Assembly (NCBI RefSeq): GCF_024172165.1
Contig: NZ_JAMZEB010000002.1
Location: forward strand, 7,151,501 to 7,215,500
Direction of reading: 5' to 3'
Length of the DNA stretch: 64,000 nucleotides
DNA from: Nonomuraea thailandensis
GTDB lineage: Bacteria > Actinomycetota > Actinomycetes > Streptosporangiales > Streptosporangiaceae
Shown here: one piece after another, positions 50,874-58,445 of the stretch
How the letters are laid out: every line of letters starts with the position of its first letter
Numbering within the stretch: position 1 is the first letter of the stretch
Notes under the pieces: model-generated
What the model was told of the DNA's origin: nothing
Databases searched by the model: none
Seen by the model: the letters and a program-made list of their open reading frames with translations, nothing else
Made by a program: the position numbers and the translations under genes

Positions 50874-51539
50874 CTAGCTGAAGTTCACGTCGCTGCAGAA
50901 GTAGTACGTCTGGTCCATGTGCGAGGCCTTCCACACCGTGAAGACGATGTGGCGGCCGGTGCGCGAGCCCTTGTTCAGGCCCGTGATCGGGTACGTGTTG
51001 GCGGGCGCGTACCTGGGCGTGGTGCGGACCAGCTCCAGGTGGTTCCAGCCGAGCCGCGTGGTCGTGGCGTCGTAACCCTGCCGGGTGATGTACACCAGGA
51101 TGTAGTCGGCCCCGTGGTAGGCCTGGTCGGTGAGGCGGATGTCGAACGTGCCGCCGAGGTTCGTCGTCTTCCAGGCGCCGGGGGTGTCCATGGAGCGGTA
51201 GCGGCCGTCCTGCGTCTGGCCGGCGCTGCAGAGCTGGCCGTTGGGGATGACGCCCTGGTGGTTGCCGCCGACGCCGTCACGGTAGAGGCCGTTCCAGTTC
51301 CACATGGCGTTGGTGTTGTCCTGCCACGCCTGCCAGCACATGGGGTCCGACTGCTGCATGGTGGGGTTCTGGAAGTCGCTGCCCCAGCGCAGCCAGCAGC
51401 CGTAGTTGCGGGAGGCCGGGTCGACGACCGAGCCGTGCGCCGAGGCGGTGCCGGTCAGCGGGACGGTGAAGATCATCGCCAGGGACATCAGCAGGATCAG
51501 GGCGCGCTTCGCCCGGCGGGGTGGTGCTACTTGGGGCAT
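50874..51539 (-). CDS. AA10 lytic polysaccharide monooxygenase
   Basis: A 221-residue secreted AA10 enzyme. The Sec signal (RRAKRALILLMSLAMIFTV) ends at TASA, leaving His35 as the first mature residue (HGSVVDPASRNYGC). That His and a second His, likely in GVGGNHQGVIPNGQLCS, form the copper histidine brace. The core ends in IVFTVWKASHMDQTYYFCSD, as in chitin- or cellulose-active AA10 proteins. There is no carbohydrate-binding module. It acts outside the cell, oxidatively cutting crystalline chitin or cellulose. It is monocistronic, with its own promoter region at 51540-51700. Confidence 0.93.
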   Translation of the reverse strand: MPQVAPPRRAKRALILLMSLAMIFTVPLTGTASAHGSVVDPASRNYGCWLRWGSDFQNPTMQQSDPMCWQAWQDNTNAMWNWNGLYRDGVGGNHQGVIPNGQLCSAGQTQDGRYRSMDTPGAWKTTNLGGTFDIRLTDQAYHGADYILVYITRQGYDATTTRLGWNHLELVRTTPRYAPANTYPITGLNKGSRTGRHIVFTVWKASHMDQTYYFCSDVNFS

Positions 51540-51668
51540 GTGCGGTCTCCGTGTTCCGGTCGGGGTTCCGGTGGTGAGGAGCGCTCCCGGTGGGGGACGG
51601 TATCTGACCGGCGGGGCGGGGCCAAGTGAGGATGGTTGTCAGCGGCGGGCCGGGTGGGGTGGAGGTCC

Positions 51669-51725
51669 CCGCTGAACAGCGGAAAGGGCTTTCCGTGGAT
51701 GGGTCACAGAGTTGAAAGTTTCAAC
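51669..51725. promoter_or_regulatory. Three close palindromes upstream of the Uma2 gene
   Basis: CCGCTGAACAGCGG (51669-51682), GGAAAGGGCTTTCC (51681-51694) and GTTGAAAGTTTCAAC (51711-51725) are each perfect inverted repeats within 57 bases. A possible promoter (TTGTGT at 51746, TAGAGT at 51767) follows. They lie in the 298-base gap between the divergent LPMO and Uma2 genes, so they may control either. Confidence 0.5.
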
Positions 51726-51837
51726 CCGCCAGCAGTGCCAGTCCGTTGTGTAACGGTATCGAAACTTAGAGTGACGGGATGCGGGGAAGTAGCATGTGGG
51801 CGAGGGCGCGACTCCCGATACTGAGTGGGTGACCGCA

Positions 51838-52413
51838 ATGGCAACGATCGAACCGAGCAGGACGCGCACTTTTCTTCCGAGTGGGCGGCCCTTCACGATC
51901 GACGACCTGCTCGCGATTCCTGACGACGGGAATCGCTACGAGCTCTTCAACGGGAGCCTACTGGTGAGCCCAGCCCCCTCTCGCGTGCACCAGCGCGTCG
52001 TCTACCGGCTGCAGCGTCTTCTGGATGACGCGCTACCGCCCGACCTCGAGCCGGTGGCGACCATCAACATGCGGGTGAGCGAGAAGGACTACTACATTCC
52101 GGACCTGGTCGTCCTGCCCATGGATCTGCCGGACAGCGACGGGCTCATGCACTCTCCGAAGGACATGCTTCTCGCGGTAGAGGTGGGCAGCCCGAGTACG
52201 AAGATGCGGGACGAGGACATCAAGGTCAAGGCGTACGCGCAGGCCGGTGTCCCCTTTTACTCGCGAGTGGAGCCAGACGAAGGGCCGACCCTCTACGTCT
52301 ACGAACTCAACGGCGACCGATACAAGCCGCCGACCATGTACAAGGCCGGCACCATGACCGAGTTGTCAGAGCCGTTTCCCATGAGCTTCGACCTCACCCA
52401 GCTCGTCGAATAG
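51838..52413 (+). CDS. Uma2-family (DUF820) nuclease-fold protein
   Basis: A 191-residue Uma2 protein with the PD-(D/E)XK nuclease fold. The N-terminal part has TIDDLLAIPDDGNRYELFNG and SLLVSPAPSRVHQRVV. The active-site Asp is in YIPDLVVLP, the Glu in LLAVEVGSPSTKMRDEDIK and the Lys in the same stretch. ATG 51838 is chosen; a GTG 9 bases earlier is possible. Codon use is less GC-biased than in neighbouring genes, which hints at more recent transfer. Uma2 proteins occur in many copies in actinobacteria and cyanobacteria, and their cellular role is unclear. Confidence 0.85.
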   Translation: MATIEPSRTRTFLPSGRPFTIDDLLAIPDDGNRYELFNGSLLVSPAPSRVHQRVVYRLQRLLDDALPPDLEPVATINMRVSEKDYYIPDLVVLPMDLPDSDGLMHSPKDMLLAVEVGSPSTKMRDEDIKVKAYAQAGVPFYSRVEPDEGPTLYVYELNGDRYKPPTMYKAGTMTELSEPFPMSFDLTQLVE

Positions 52414-52414
52414 A

Positions 52415-52466
52415 CCTGGACCCCGGCTCTGCCGGCCCCCTCCTGCCGGGAGCACCGAGGTCCAGG
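52415..52466 (+). terminator. Hairpin after the Uma2 gene
   Basis: CCTGGACC (52415-52422) pairs with GGTCCAGG (52459-52466), with further GCCGG/CCGG pairing possible inside. It starts 2 bases after the Uma2 stop and lies before the converging response regulator end. Confidence 0.55.
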
Positions 52467-52470
52467 AGCA

Positions 52471-53172
52471 TCATTCCCGCTGGTCGGCGGGCGCCTGTGC
52501 GGCCAGTGAAGTGTAGACGGTCACCTCGTCAGGGCGGACCAGGCCGTCCTGGATGGCGCAGATGAGCAGCTTCTCCTTGGTGGGCGCGGGCCTTCCGGCC
52601 GCCGCGTATTTGACCCGCGCCCGGTCGATGTACTGCCGCACAGTCCGTTCCTTGATCCCCATGCGCGCCGCCACCGACGCCTTGGACATGGACTGGAACC
52701 AGTACAGCAGCGCCGCCCGCTCCTTGTCGGACAGCTGGGGCCGGTGGGGGCCCTCGTCGGTGGCGATGGCCTGGGCCATCGGGGGCGTGACGGTGGGCCG
52801 GTCGGCGGCCACCTCCAGGATCGTCTCCAGGCAGGACTCGCGGGTCGCGCGGCCCTTGCCGATGAAGGCCGAGGCGCCGGCGTCCAGCACCTTGCGGACG
52901 ATCTCGGGCTCCTCGTGCTCGGAGAAGACGATCACGCGCTGCCCGCCCGCGCACAGCTCGGCGACCCGGTCCACCACCATGGTGCCGTTGAGGTTGAGGT
53001 CGAGCAGCAGCACGTCGGCGGCCGTGCCGCGGACCGACTCGATGGTGGGGCCCTGCACGACGAGCTCGACGGGGCTCGGCGGCCCGAACCACGACCGTAC
53101 GCCGTCCACCACCACCTGGTGGTCCTCCACCAGGGCGACCGTCACCGGCCCTGCCAGATGCTGTTGACCCAT
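52471..53172 (-). CDS. LuxR-type response regulator
   Basis: A 233-residue regulator. The receiver has VALVEDHQVVVDGVRSWF, the phospho-acceptor Asp in VLLLDLNLNGT and Lys in AFIGKGRATRE. The C-terminal HTH is LSDKERAALLYWFQSMSK then ASVAARMGIKERTVRQYI. ATG 53172 has an ideal GGGAGG site; a GTG at 53145 would give a GTGA overlap with the upstream gene and is the alternative start. It is the last gene of a three-gene signalling set with a sensor kinase and a degenerate kinase-like protein. Confidence 0.88.
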   Translation of the reverse strand: MGQQHLAGPVTVALVEDHQVVVDGVRSWFGPPSPVELVVQGPTIESVRGTAADVLLLDLNLNGTMVVDRVAELCAGGQRVIVFSEHEEPEIVRKVLDAGASAFIGKGRATRESCLETILEVAADRPTVTPPMAQAIATDEGPHRPQLSDKERAALLYWFQSMSKASVAARMGIKERTVRQYIDRARVKYAAAGRPAPTKEKLLICAIQDGLVRPDEVTVYTSLAAQAPADQRE

Positions 53173-54260
53173 ACCTCACCTCCCAGCCGCTGGTAGCTGA
53201 CGACGACCCCGCTGGCCTCCCGTACGGGGGTGGGGCTGATGGGCAGGTCGTCGTTGTCGGCCACGACCGCCACGCTCACCATGGTCGACATGGCGGACAC
53301 GGTGACCCTGGCTCGGCTCCTGGCGCCGTCCAGTGCCCTGACGGGCGCCCTGAGCAGGTCCTCGCGCACGCCGTCCGGCAGCGCGGGCAGCCGTTCGCCG
53401 AACGGCGGGGCCGTCACGAGGACCTGCCGCCGCTCGGCGGCGTCGATGCGCTCGCGCAGCACCGAGACGAGCTCGTCCGGCACGTCCTCGCGCTCGGTGA
53501 TGAGCCGCCGCAGGCGCATCGCGCCGGCCGTGCAGTCCTCGCGCACGCGCGGATCGCCGGGGTCGGCGCCGTTGGCGAGCTGGGTGAGCAGCGACTCGGC
53601 GACGTCGCGGATGGCCTCGTAGCGGCGCAGCCGGTCGGCGTGGATGCGCTGGGCGGACTCGCGCCAGGCGTCGTCGGCGGCGAGCTTGCGGGCCAGCAGC
53701 ACGGTCTCCTCGGCGCGGGTGCGCAGCAGGTGGCAGCCCGCCATGTAGCCGAGCTGCATGGTGACGCCGCCGGCGATGACGACCAGGTACTTGGCGATGG
53801 AGACGCGGTCGAGCGAGCCCAGGACGGCCATGGCGGCCAGCATGATCCCGGCGTTCGCGGCGAGAAAAGCGATGATCTCGGTACGCCAGCGCGGCCGTCC
53901 CCAGGTCAGCATGACGCCGATCCAGCCGATGGAGCCCCAGCCCCAGTCGCTGATCCCGAGCAGCTCGCCGGGGCCGGAGGCCACGATCACCGCGACGTCC
54001 ACGGCGAGGGCGGCCAGGGCGAGCCCCAGGATGCGGTCCGGGCCGCGGGAGGTGTTCGACAGGGTGAGCGCGCCGACCACGAAGATCGCGGAGTAGAGCA
54101 CCCAGGCGGCGAGGGCGACCCACGGCCAGCGGAAGGAGCTCCAGCCGGTGAGGGTGACGGTGAGGTCGTAACCGAGGTGCCAGACGCCGGCGATGACGAC
54201 CGCGCCGAGCGCGGTGTAGCGGGCGTAGCGGCGGGCGACCTGCTCGATCTCCTCGGTCAT
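53142..54260 (-). CDS. Membrane sensor with degenerate kinase region
   Basis: A 372-residue membrane protein with about six helices in its first 190 residues (for example VALAAWVLYSAIFVVGALTL and LGLALAALAVDVAVIVASG). A helical, Arg-rich cytoplasmic part follows (RYEAIRDVAESLLTQLANGA). The C-terminal region aligns in position with a HATPase_c domain, but the N-box Asn and the glycine boxes are missing (VREDLLRAPVRALDGARSR, VAVVADNDDLP). It therefore looks catalytically dead. It overlaps the true kinase gene by ATGA and the regulator gene by about 31 bases, so it probably works as a co-sensor or scaffold in the same pathway. Confidence 0.75.
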   Translation of the reverse strand: MTEEIEQVARRYARYTALGAVVIAGVWHLGYDLTVTLTGWSSFRWPWVALAAWVLYSAIFVVGALTLSNTSRGPDRILGLALAALAVDVAVIVASGPGELLGISDWGWGSIGWIGVMLTWGRPRWRTEIIAFLAANAGIMLAAMAVLGSLDRVSIAKYLVVIAGGVTMQLGYMAGCHLLRTRAEETVLLARKLAADDAWRESAQRIHADRLRRYEAIRDVAESLLTQLANGADPGDPRVREDCTAGAMRLRRLITEREDVPDELVSVLRERIDAAERRQVLVTAPPFGERLPALPDGVREDLLRAPVRALDGARSRARVTVSAMSTMVSVAVVADNDDLPISPTPVREASGVVVSYQRLGGEVWVNSIWQGR

Positions 54261-55423
54261 GGCCGCCACCACAGGCTCACGCGGGTGCCCCGGTCGCCGG
54301 AGGAGATCTCGGCGCCGCCGTTCGGCAGGGAGCGCATCGTGTCGAGGATCGAGCCGCGCACGCCGAACCGGTCGGGCGGTAAGCGGTGCTGGTCGAAGCC
54401 GCGGCCGGCGTCGGCGACCTCCACCACGATCTCGCCGTCGCGCCTGCTCGACGAGAGCTCGGCCACGTGGACGCCGGCGTGCAGGGCGACGTTCGCCAGG
54501 GCCTCGGTGACGGCCCGGGCGAACCGCTCGGCGACGTCTCCCGGGACGGTCTCGGGGACCAGGCTGCGGCGCACGTCCAGGCCGGCGGCCCGCCCTGCCA
54601 CCTCGTCGAGCAGCGCGTCCAGGGCGATGGGGACGGAGCCGGCGTGCGGCTGGTCGCGCAGCTTCTCCAGCGCCGCCAGGTCGGTGGCGACCTGGTCGCG
54701 CAGGGTGGGCGACGGCTCGTCGTAGGTGCCGGCGCCGACCATGGTGAGCGTGTGCAGCGAGGTCTCGTGGATGCTGCCGACCTGGCGCAGCTCGTCCTCG
54801 CGGCGCAGCCGTTCCACCATGAGGGAGATCTCGGCGCGCGCGCTCTCGCGCAGGAAGGCGTCGGCCGAGGCGGCCGAGCGGCGCAGCAGCGTCATGAGCA
54901 GCACGATCGCGGTGAGCTGGACGAGGTGGATCCCGAGGGAGCCGTACACGTCGTGGGTGGGCGAGGCCAGCCGGACGCCGGCCGCGAACGCCGCGGCCAC
55001 GGCGAGGCCGACGGGGATCGCCACGCTGGGCCGCCAGGTCACCCCGGCCATGACGACGGTCATCGTGACCAGCCCGTGCACCCAGCTCGACCCCGTGACG
55101 AGCGCCTCCATCGGCACGAGACGGACCTGCGCCAGGCAGAGCGCGACAGTGATGGCCACATCACCGGCCACCAGCCAGTGGGGCAGCAGTTCCTTGCGCC
55201 AGAACACGCGCATGTACAGGAGCGTCGAGACGAGGTGGACCAGCAGCATGGGCGCCAGCCACGCCGCGGAGACCGGCGCGACCGCCCCGAACAGGGCCGC
55301 GACGACCGCCACCGAGCCCACGGCGCTGCGCGCGCCCGCCCCCGTCCGCGCGACGGCCTTGGTCAGCTGCCTGGTGGCCGAGTCGTACCTCGTGTCGTGT
55401 CTCGTGGAGCCGGTGAGAGCCAT
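54257..55423 (-). CDS. Sensor histidine kinase
   Basis: A 388-residue sensor. About six membrane helices occupy residues 30-170, including GSVAVVAALFGAVAPVSAAW and HWLVAGDVAITVALCLAQV. A linker helix leads to a candidate phospho-acceptor His in VGSIHETSLHTLTM. The HATPase_c domain is intact: N box VTEALANVALHAG and G boxes VADAGRGFD and GVRGSILDTM. It is the first gene of the three-gene set and the only one with complete ATP-binding motifs, so it likely phosphorylates the LuxR-type regulator two genes down. The signal is unknown. Confidence 0.87.
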   Translation of the reverse strand: MALTGSTRHDTRYDSATRQLTKAVARTGAGARSAVGSVAVVAALFGAVAPVSAAWLAPMLLVHLVSTLLYMRVFWRKELLPHWLVAGDVAITVALCLAQVRLVPMEALVTGSSWVHGLVTMTVVMAGVTWRPSVAIPVGLAVAAAFAAGVRLASPTHDVYGSLGIHLVQLTAIVLLMTLLRRSAASADAFLRESARAEISLMVERLRREDELRQVGSIHETSLHTLTMVGAGTYDEPSPTLRDQVATDLAALEKLRDQPHAGSVPIALDALLDEVAGRAAGLDVRRSLVPETVPGDVAERFARAVTEALANVALHAGVHVAELSSSRRDGEIVVEVADAGRGFDQHRLPPDRFGVRGSILDTMRSLPNGGAEISSGDRGTRVSLWWRP

Positions 55424-55737
55424 GAGCCGTCCGCACGCGATCTGGGCACAGAATGGATCTCACGATAATGGCTAGAAGAGCATGCGAAAGGGTTTCTTCC
55501 GCGCATGTCGTGCTTTTTACGATGACGCGTGGCGTCGTGGGCCTCATTGTCGTCTTCCTCGGCTCTGCTGCGGTGGTCCCGCCCCCTCCGAACCCTGACC
55601 CGCGCCCCGCCCCGCGGCATGACGGCTGATCGGCCGTCAGGGTGCTACGACGGCCGAACGGCCGTCAGCCGCGTCCCTTCACGAGAGCGTGTACTAGGAC
55701 GCGATGTGCCGCGGGGATCGCGGTGGGAGGGGACCTC
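55424..55737. promoter_or_regulatory. 314-bp divergent intergenic region with two tandem inverted repeats
   Basis: The region separates the kinase gene from the PP2C-like gene. Its first half is AT-richer than average and probably holds the kinase promoter. Two palindromes share the core GACGGC: TGACGGC...GCCGTCA at 55620-55639 and GACGGCC-GAAC-GGCCGTC at 55649-55666. They could be paired operator sites for the downstream gene or a small terminator-like structure. Confidence 0.45.
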
Positions 55738-56493
55738 ATGACAGTGTTCGTGATCACGTTCCTGCTGGGCTGCCTGTCCGTGATGACGGTCAGGGGCCGG
55801 CAGGGGAACTGGCCGGCCGGGATGCCGGTGGCACGGCCGCGGCTGGTGGCGGTGGGGGGCACGTACGAGGGCGGGCAGGGGCGGCCGTCGGACGCGTACG
55901 TCGTCCAGGAGCGGTTGATCGCGGCGGCCCGGGGCGTGGGCGGCGGGGACGCCGCCCACGCGGCCGCCGCGCTGGCACTCGGCGCGGTCGTCGCGGCACG
56001 CCCGCAGCACGGCGACGAAGGGCTGGACGATTGCGCGCAGGCGGCGCACCGCGCCGTGCGGAACGCGGCCCTGCGCGACCCCGCCATGCCCGAGCTGGTC
56101 AGCACCCTGGACCTGGTCGTGCTGGAGCGGGCGGAGAACCCGCGGCTGCGCTTCGCGCACGTGGGCGACGGCGAGATCTGGCACTGCCCGAAGGGCGGGG
56201 AGCCGCACCGGCTGACGACGCCGCACGTGTTCGGCGAGGGCCCGCCGCTGCGCGGGGTCGGCCTGCCGCCGGCGCTGAACCCGGAGACCGGCTCCGTGGC
56301 GCTGCGCCCCGGAGACCGCGTGGCGATCGTCACCGAGGGGGCGGTCAAGGCGCTGGGCACGGCGCGGATGAGGGAGCTGTTCACCGGAGGCGCCTCGCCG
56401 GCGGCCTGCCTGGACCGGATGTACGACGAGATGGCCGCCGTGGAGCCGAAGGGCGACGCGACGGTGATCATCGCCGAATTCGTGACGGCGTGA
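55738..56493 (+). CDS. PP2C-like phosphatase-family protein with N-terminal membrane helix
   Basis: A 251-residue protein. One N-terminal helix (VFVITFLLGCLSVMTV) is followed by a PP2C-type domain. The domain has RPSDAYVVQERLIAAARGVG, LRFAHVGDGEIWHCPKGGEP (in place of the usual GDSR strand), LRPGDRVAIVTEGAVKALG and a final GDATVIIAEF. Metal-binding Asp residues appear to be partly kept, so activity is uncertain. ATG 55738 follows GGGAGGGG. A role in reversing Ser/Thr phosphorylation is plausible given the kinase-rich genome; no direct partner gene adjoins it. Confidence 0.7.
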   Translation: MTVFVITFLLGCLSVMTVRGRQGNWPAGMPVARPRLVAVGGTYEGGQGRPSDAYVVQERLIAAARGVGGGDAAHAAAALALGAVVAARPQHGDEGLDDCAQAAHRAVRNAALRDPAMPELVSTLDLVVLERAENPRLRFAHVGDGEIWHCPKGGEPHRLTTPHVFGEGPPLRGVGLPPALNPETGSVALRPGDRVAIVTEGAVKALGTARMRELFTGGASPAACLDRMYDEMAAVEPKGDATVIIAEFVTA

Positions 56494-56518
56494 CAGTCGC
56501 CTGACTTAAGATCGCCGT

Positions 56519-57310
56519 GTGACCGCACCACACGGCATCAACCCGAACATTCCTCACTCCGCCCGGGTCTACGACTACTGGCTCGGCGGCAAGGACAACT
56601 TCGAGGCCGATCGCCGGGTGGCCGAGCAGACCATGGCCGCGGTGCCGGGGATCCGCGAGAGCGCCAGGAACAACCGGGCCTTCCTCGGCCGGGCGGTGCG
56701 CCACCTGGCCGACCTCGGCGTGCGGCAGTTCCTCGACCTGGGCACCGGCATCCCCAGCCAGGGCAACACCCACGAGGTCGCGCAGGAGCGCGCGCCGGAG
56801 TCGCGGGTGGTCTACGTCGACAACGACCCGATCGTGATGGCACACGCCAGGGCCCTGCTGACCAGCACGCCCGAGGGCCGGACGGCCTACATCGAGGCCG
56901 ACGTCCGCGAGCCGCGCTCGATCCTGGAGCACCCCGACGCGCTGGCCACCCTCGACTTCACCCAGCCGATCGCGCTGGTCATGGTCGCGATCCTGATGCA
57001 CATCCCCGACGCCGACGACCCCGGGCGGCTGGTCAAGACGTACGCGCAGGCCCTGCCGCCGGGCAGCTACCTGGTGCTCAGCCACCTGACGCTCGACCTC
57101 ATCCCGCGGCAGGTGGCCGACGACTACCTGAAGGCCACCGGGTCGCAGGCGATGCACCGCACGCCGCGGACCGGCGAGCAGATCGCCCGCTACTTCGAGG
57201 GGTTCGACCTGGTCGAGCCCGGCCTGGTGGCGGTCTCCAAGTGGCGCGACGAGCCGCTCTTCCCCGACGAGGCGGCCTGGATGTACGCCGGCGTGGGCCG
57301 CAAGCGCTAG
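56519..57310 (+). CDS. SAM-dependent methyltransferase, DUF574 family
   Basis: A 263-residue member of the actinobacterial DUF574 methyltransferase family. The start has NIPHSARVYDYWLGGKDNF, the family hallmark, and the SAM-binding motif is FLDLGTGIPSQGNTHEVAQ. VVYVDNDPIVMAHARALL is motif II. It begins at GTG 56519 with no clear ribosome site, so it may be leaderless or coupled to the gene 25 bases upstream. These genes occur in many copies in Streptomyces and relatives, often with DUF397 and helix-turn-helix genes; the substrate is unknown. Confidence 0.88.
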   Translation: MTAPHGINPNIPHSARVYDYWLGGKDNFEADRRVAEQTMAAVPGIRESARNNRAFLGRAVRHLADLGVRQFLDLGTGIPSQGNTHEVAQERAPESRVVYVDNDPIVMAHARALLTSTPEGRTAYIEADVREPRSILEHPDALATLDFTQPIALVMVAILMHIPDADDPGRLVKTYAQALPPGSYLVLSHLTLDLIPRQVADDYLKATGSQAMHRTPRTGEQIARYFEGFDLVEPGLVAVSKWRDEPLFPDEAAWMYAGVGRKR

Positions 57311-57410
57311 CCGCGAACCTGAGCGCCTTCACAGGTAGCGTCGCGCTCTCCTTCCCCGAGCCGTTTAAGGTGCAAGCTGTGTATCGGATCGGGGACGACA
57401 GGACCGCGGC

Positions 57411-58397
57411 GTGAGCACGGCGGTCGGCATCGAGCAGGCCTCGGCCGGCGACCGGCCGCGGCCGAGGCGGCGCAGGCGGTGGTTCTCCTGGACGGTCGCC
57501 GTTCTGCTGGCCCTGTGGGCCGTCGTCAGGGCCGGCGGCTGGGAGCAGGGCACGCTCCTCGCGCAGCTCGTGACCGTGACGCCGTACGGCGCGGCGCTGG
57601 CGGCGCTGACCGCGCTCGTGGCGCTGCTGCGACGCAACCGCTGGGCGGCGCTCGTCGCCGCGCTCGCGTGCGTGGCGATGGTCGCGGTCGTGGCGCCGCG
57701 GACGTTCGCCGCGGAGCAGCCCGCGGCCGGCGGGCCGGTGCTGCGGGTGCTGACGATCAACCTCTTCACCAAGGGTGACGCGCAGGCCGTGGTGGACCTC
57801 GTGCGCCGCCACGACGTCGACGTGCTCAGCGCCCTGGAGCTGACCTACGACGGGGCCGAGCTGCTGGACGCGGCCGGGTTGAAGCAGCTCATGCCGCACC
57901 GGGTGCTGCAGCCGGCGGCCGACGCGATCGGCAGCGGCATCTACTCCAGGCACCCGGCGACGGAGCTGACCGGCCTGTTCGAGGCGATCGGGCACAACAT
58001 GCCGGCCGCCGCCGTGACGCTGCCCGGGGGCGGCAAGGTGGAGTTCGTCGCCGTGCACCCGAGACCGCCTCTGGGGCCCAAGGAGGCGGAGTGGAGCGCC
58101 GCACTGCGCGCCCTTCCCCCGGCCTCGCCGTCGGTGGTGCGGGTGCTGGCCGGCGACTTCAACGCCACCCTCGACCACCGGCCCTTCCGCGACCTGCTGG
58201 CCCGCGGGTACGTGGACGCGGCCGAGCAGGTGGGCAAGGGGCTGACGCCGACGTGGCCGAGCTCCCGGGCCATCCCGCCGATCATCGCCATCGACCACGT
58301 GGTGGCGGACCGGCGGGCGGCGGTGAACCGGGTGGAGATCCTGAACGTGCCCAGCACCGACCACCGCGCCGTCTTCGCCGAGCTGCGCCTGCCCTGA
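57411..58397 (+). CDS. Membrane-anchored endonuclease/exonuclease/phosphatase-family protein
   Basis: A 328-residue protein. An Arg-rich start is followed by three hydrophobic helices (TVAVLLALWAVVRAG, LAALTALVALLRR, LVAALACVAMVAVVAP). The C-terminal EEP domain should lie outside. Catalytic motifs are LTINLFTKGDA (Asn), LSALELTYDG (Glu), VLAGDFNATLDHRPF (Asp, Asn), AIDHVV and PSTDHRAVFAEL (Asp-His). Members hydrolyse phosphodiesters in nucleic acids or lipids; the substrate here is unknown. It starts at GTG 57411. A hairpin follows the stop. Confidence 0.82.
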   Translation: MSTAVGIEQASAGDRPRPRRRRRWFSWTVAVLLALWAVVRAGGWEQGTLLAQLVTVTPYGAALAALTALVALLRRNRWAALVAALACVAMVAVVAPRTFAAEQPAAGGPVLRVLTINLFTKGDAQAVVDLVRRHDVDVLSALELTYDGAELLDAAGLKQLMPHRVLQPAADAIGSGIYSRHPATELTGLFEAIGHNMPAAAVTLPGGGKVEFVAVHPRPPLGPKEAEWSAALRALPPASPSVVRVLAGDFNATLDHRPFRDLLARGYVDAAEQVGKGLTPTWPSSRAIPPIIAIDHVVADRRAAVNRVEILNVPSTDHRAVFAELRLP

Positions 58398-58402
58398 CCC
58401 GC

Positions 58403-58425
58403 GCCGGGCGGACCCGCCGCCCGGC
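58403..58425. terminator. Hairpin between converging EEP and GH43 genes
   Basis: GCCGGGCGG (58403-58411) and CCGCCCGGC (58417-58425) form a perfect 9-base stem with a 5-base loop. It sits 6 bases after the EEP-gene stop and can act in both directions. Confidence 0.65.
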
Positions 58426-58445
58426 CGTGCCCGCGCGGTGCCCCG

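Noticed and set aside
50728-50877. Short + strand ORF after the sigma factor gene
   Set aside because: It runs through the terminator hairpin, is Arg/Pro-rich and resembles no protein; likely chance.
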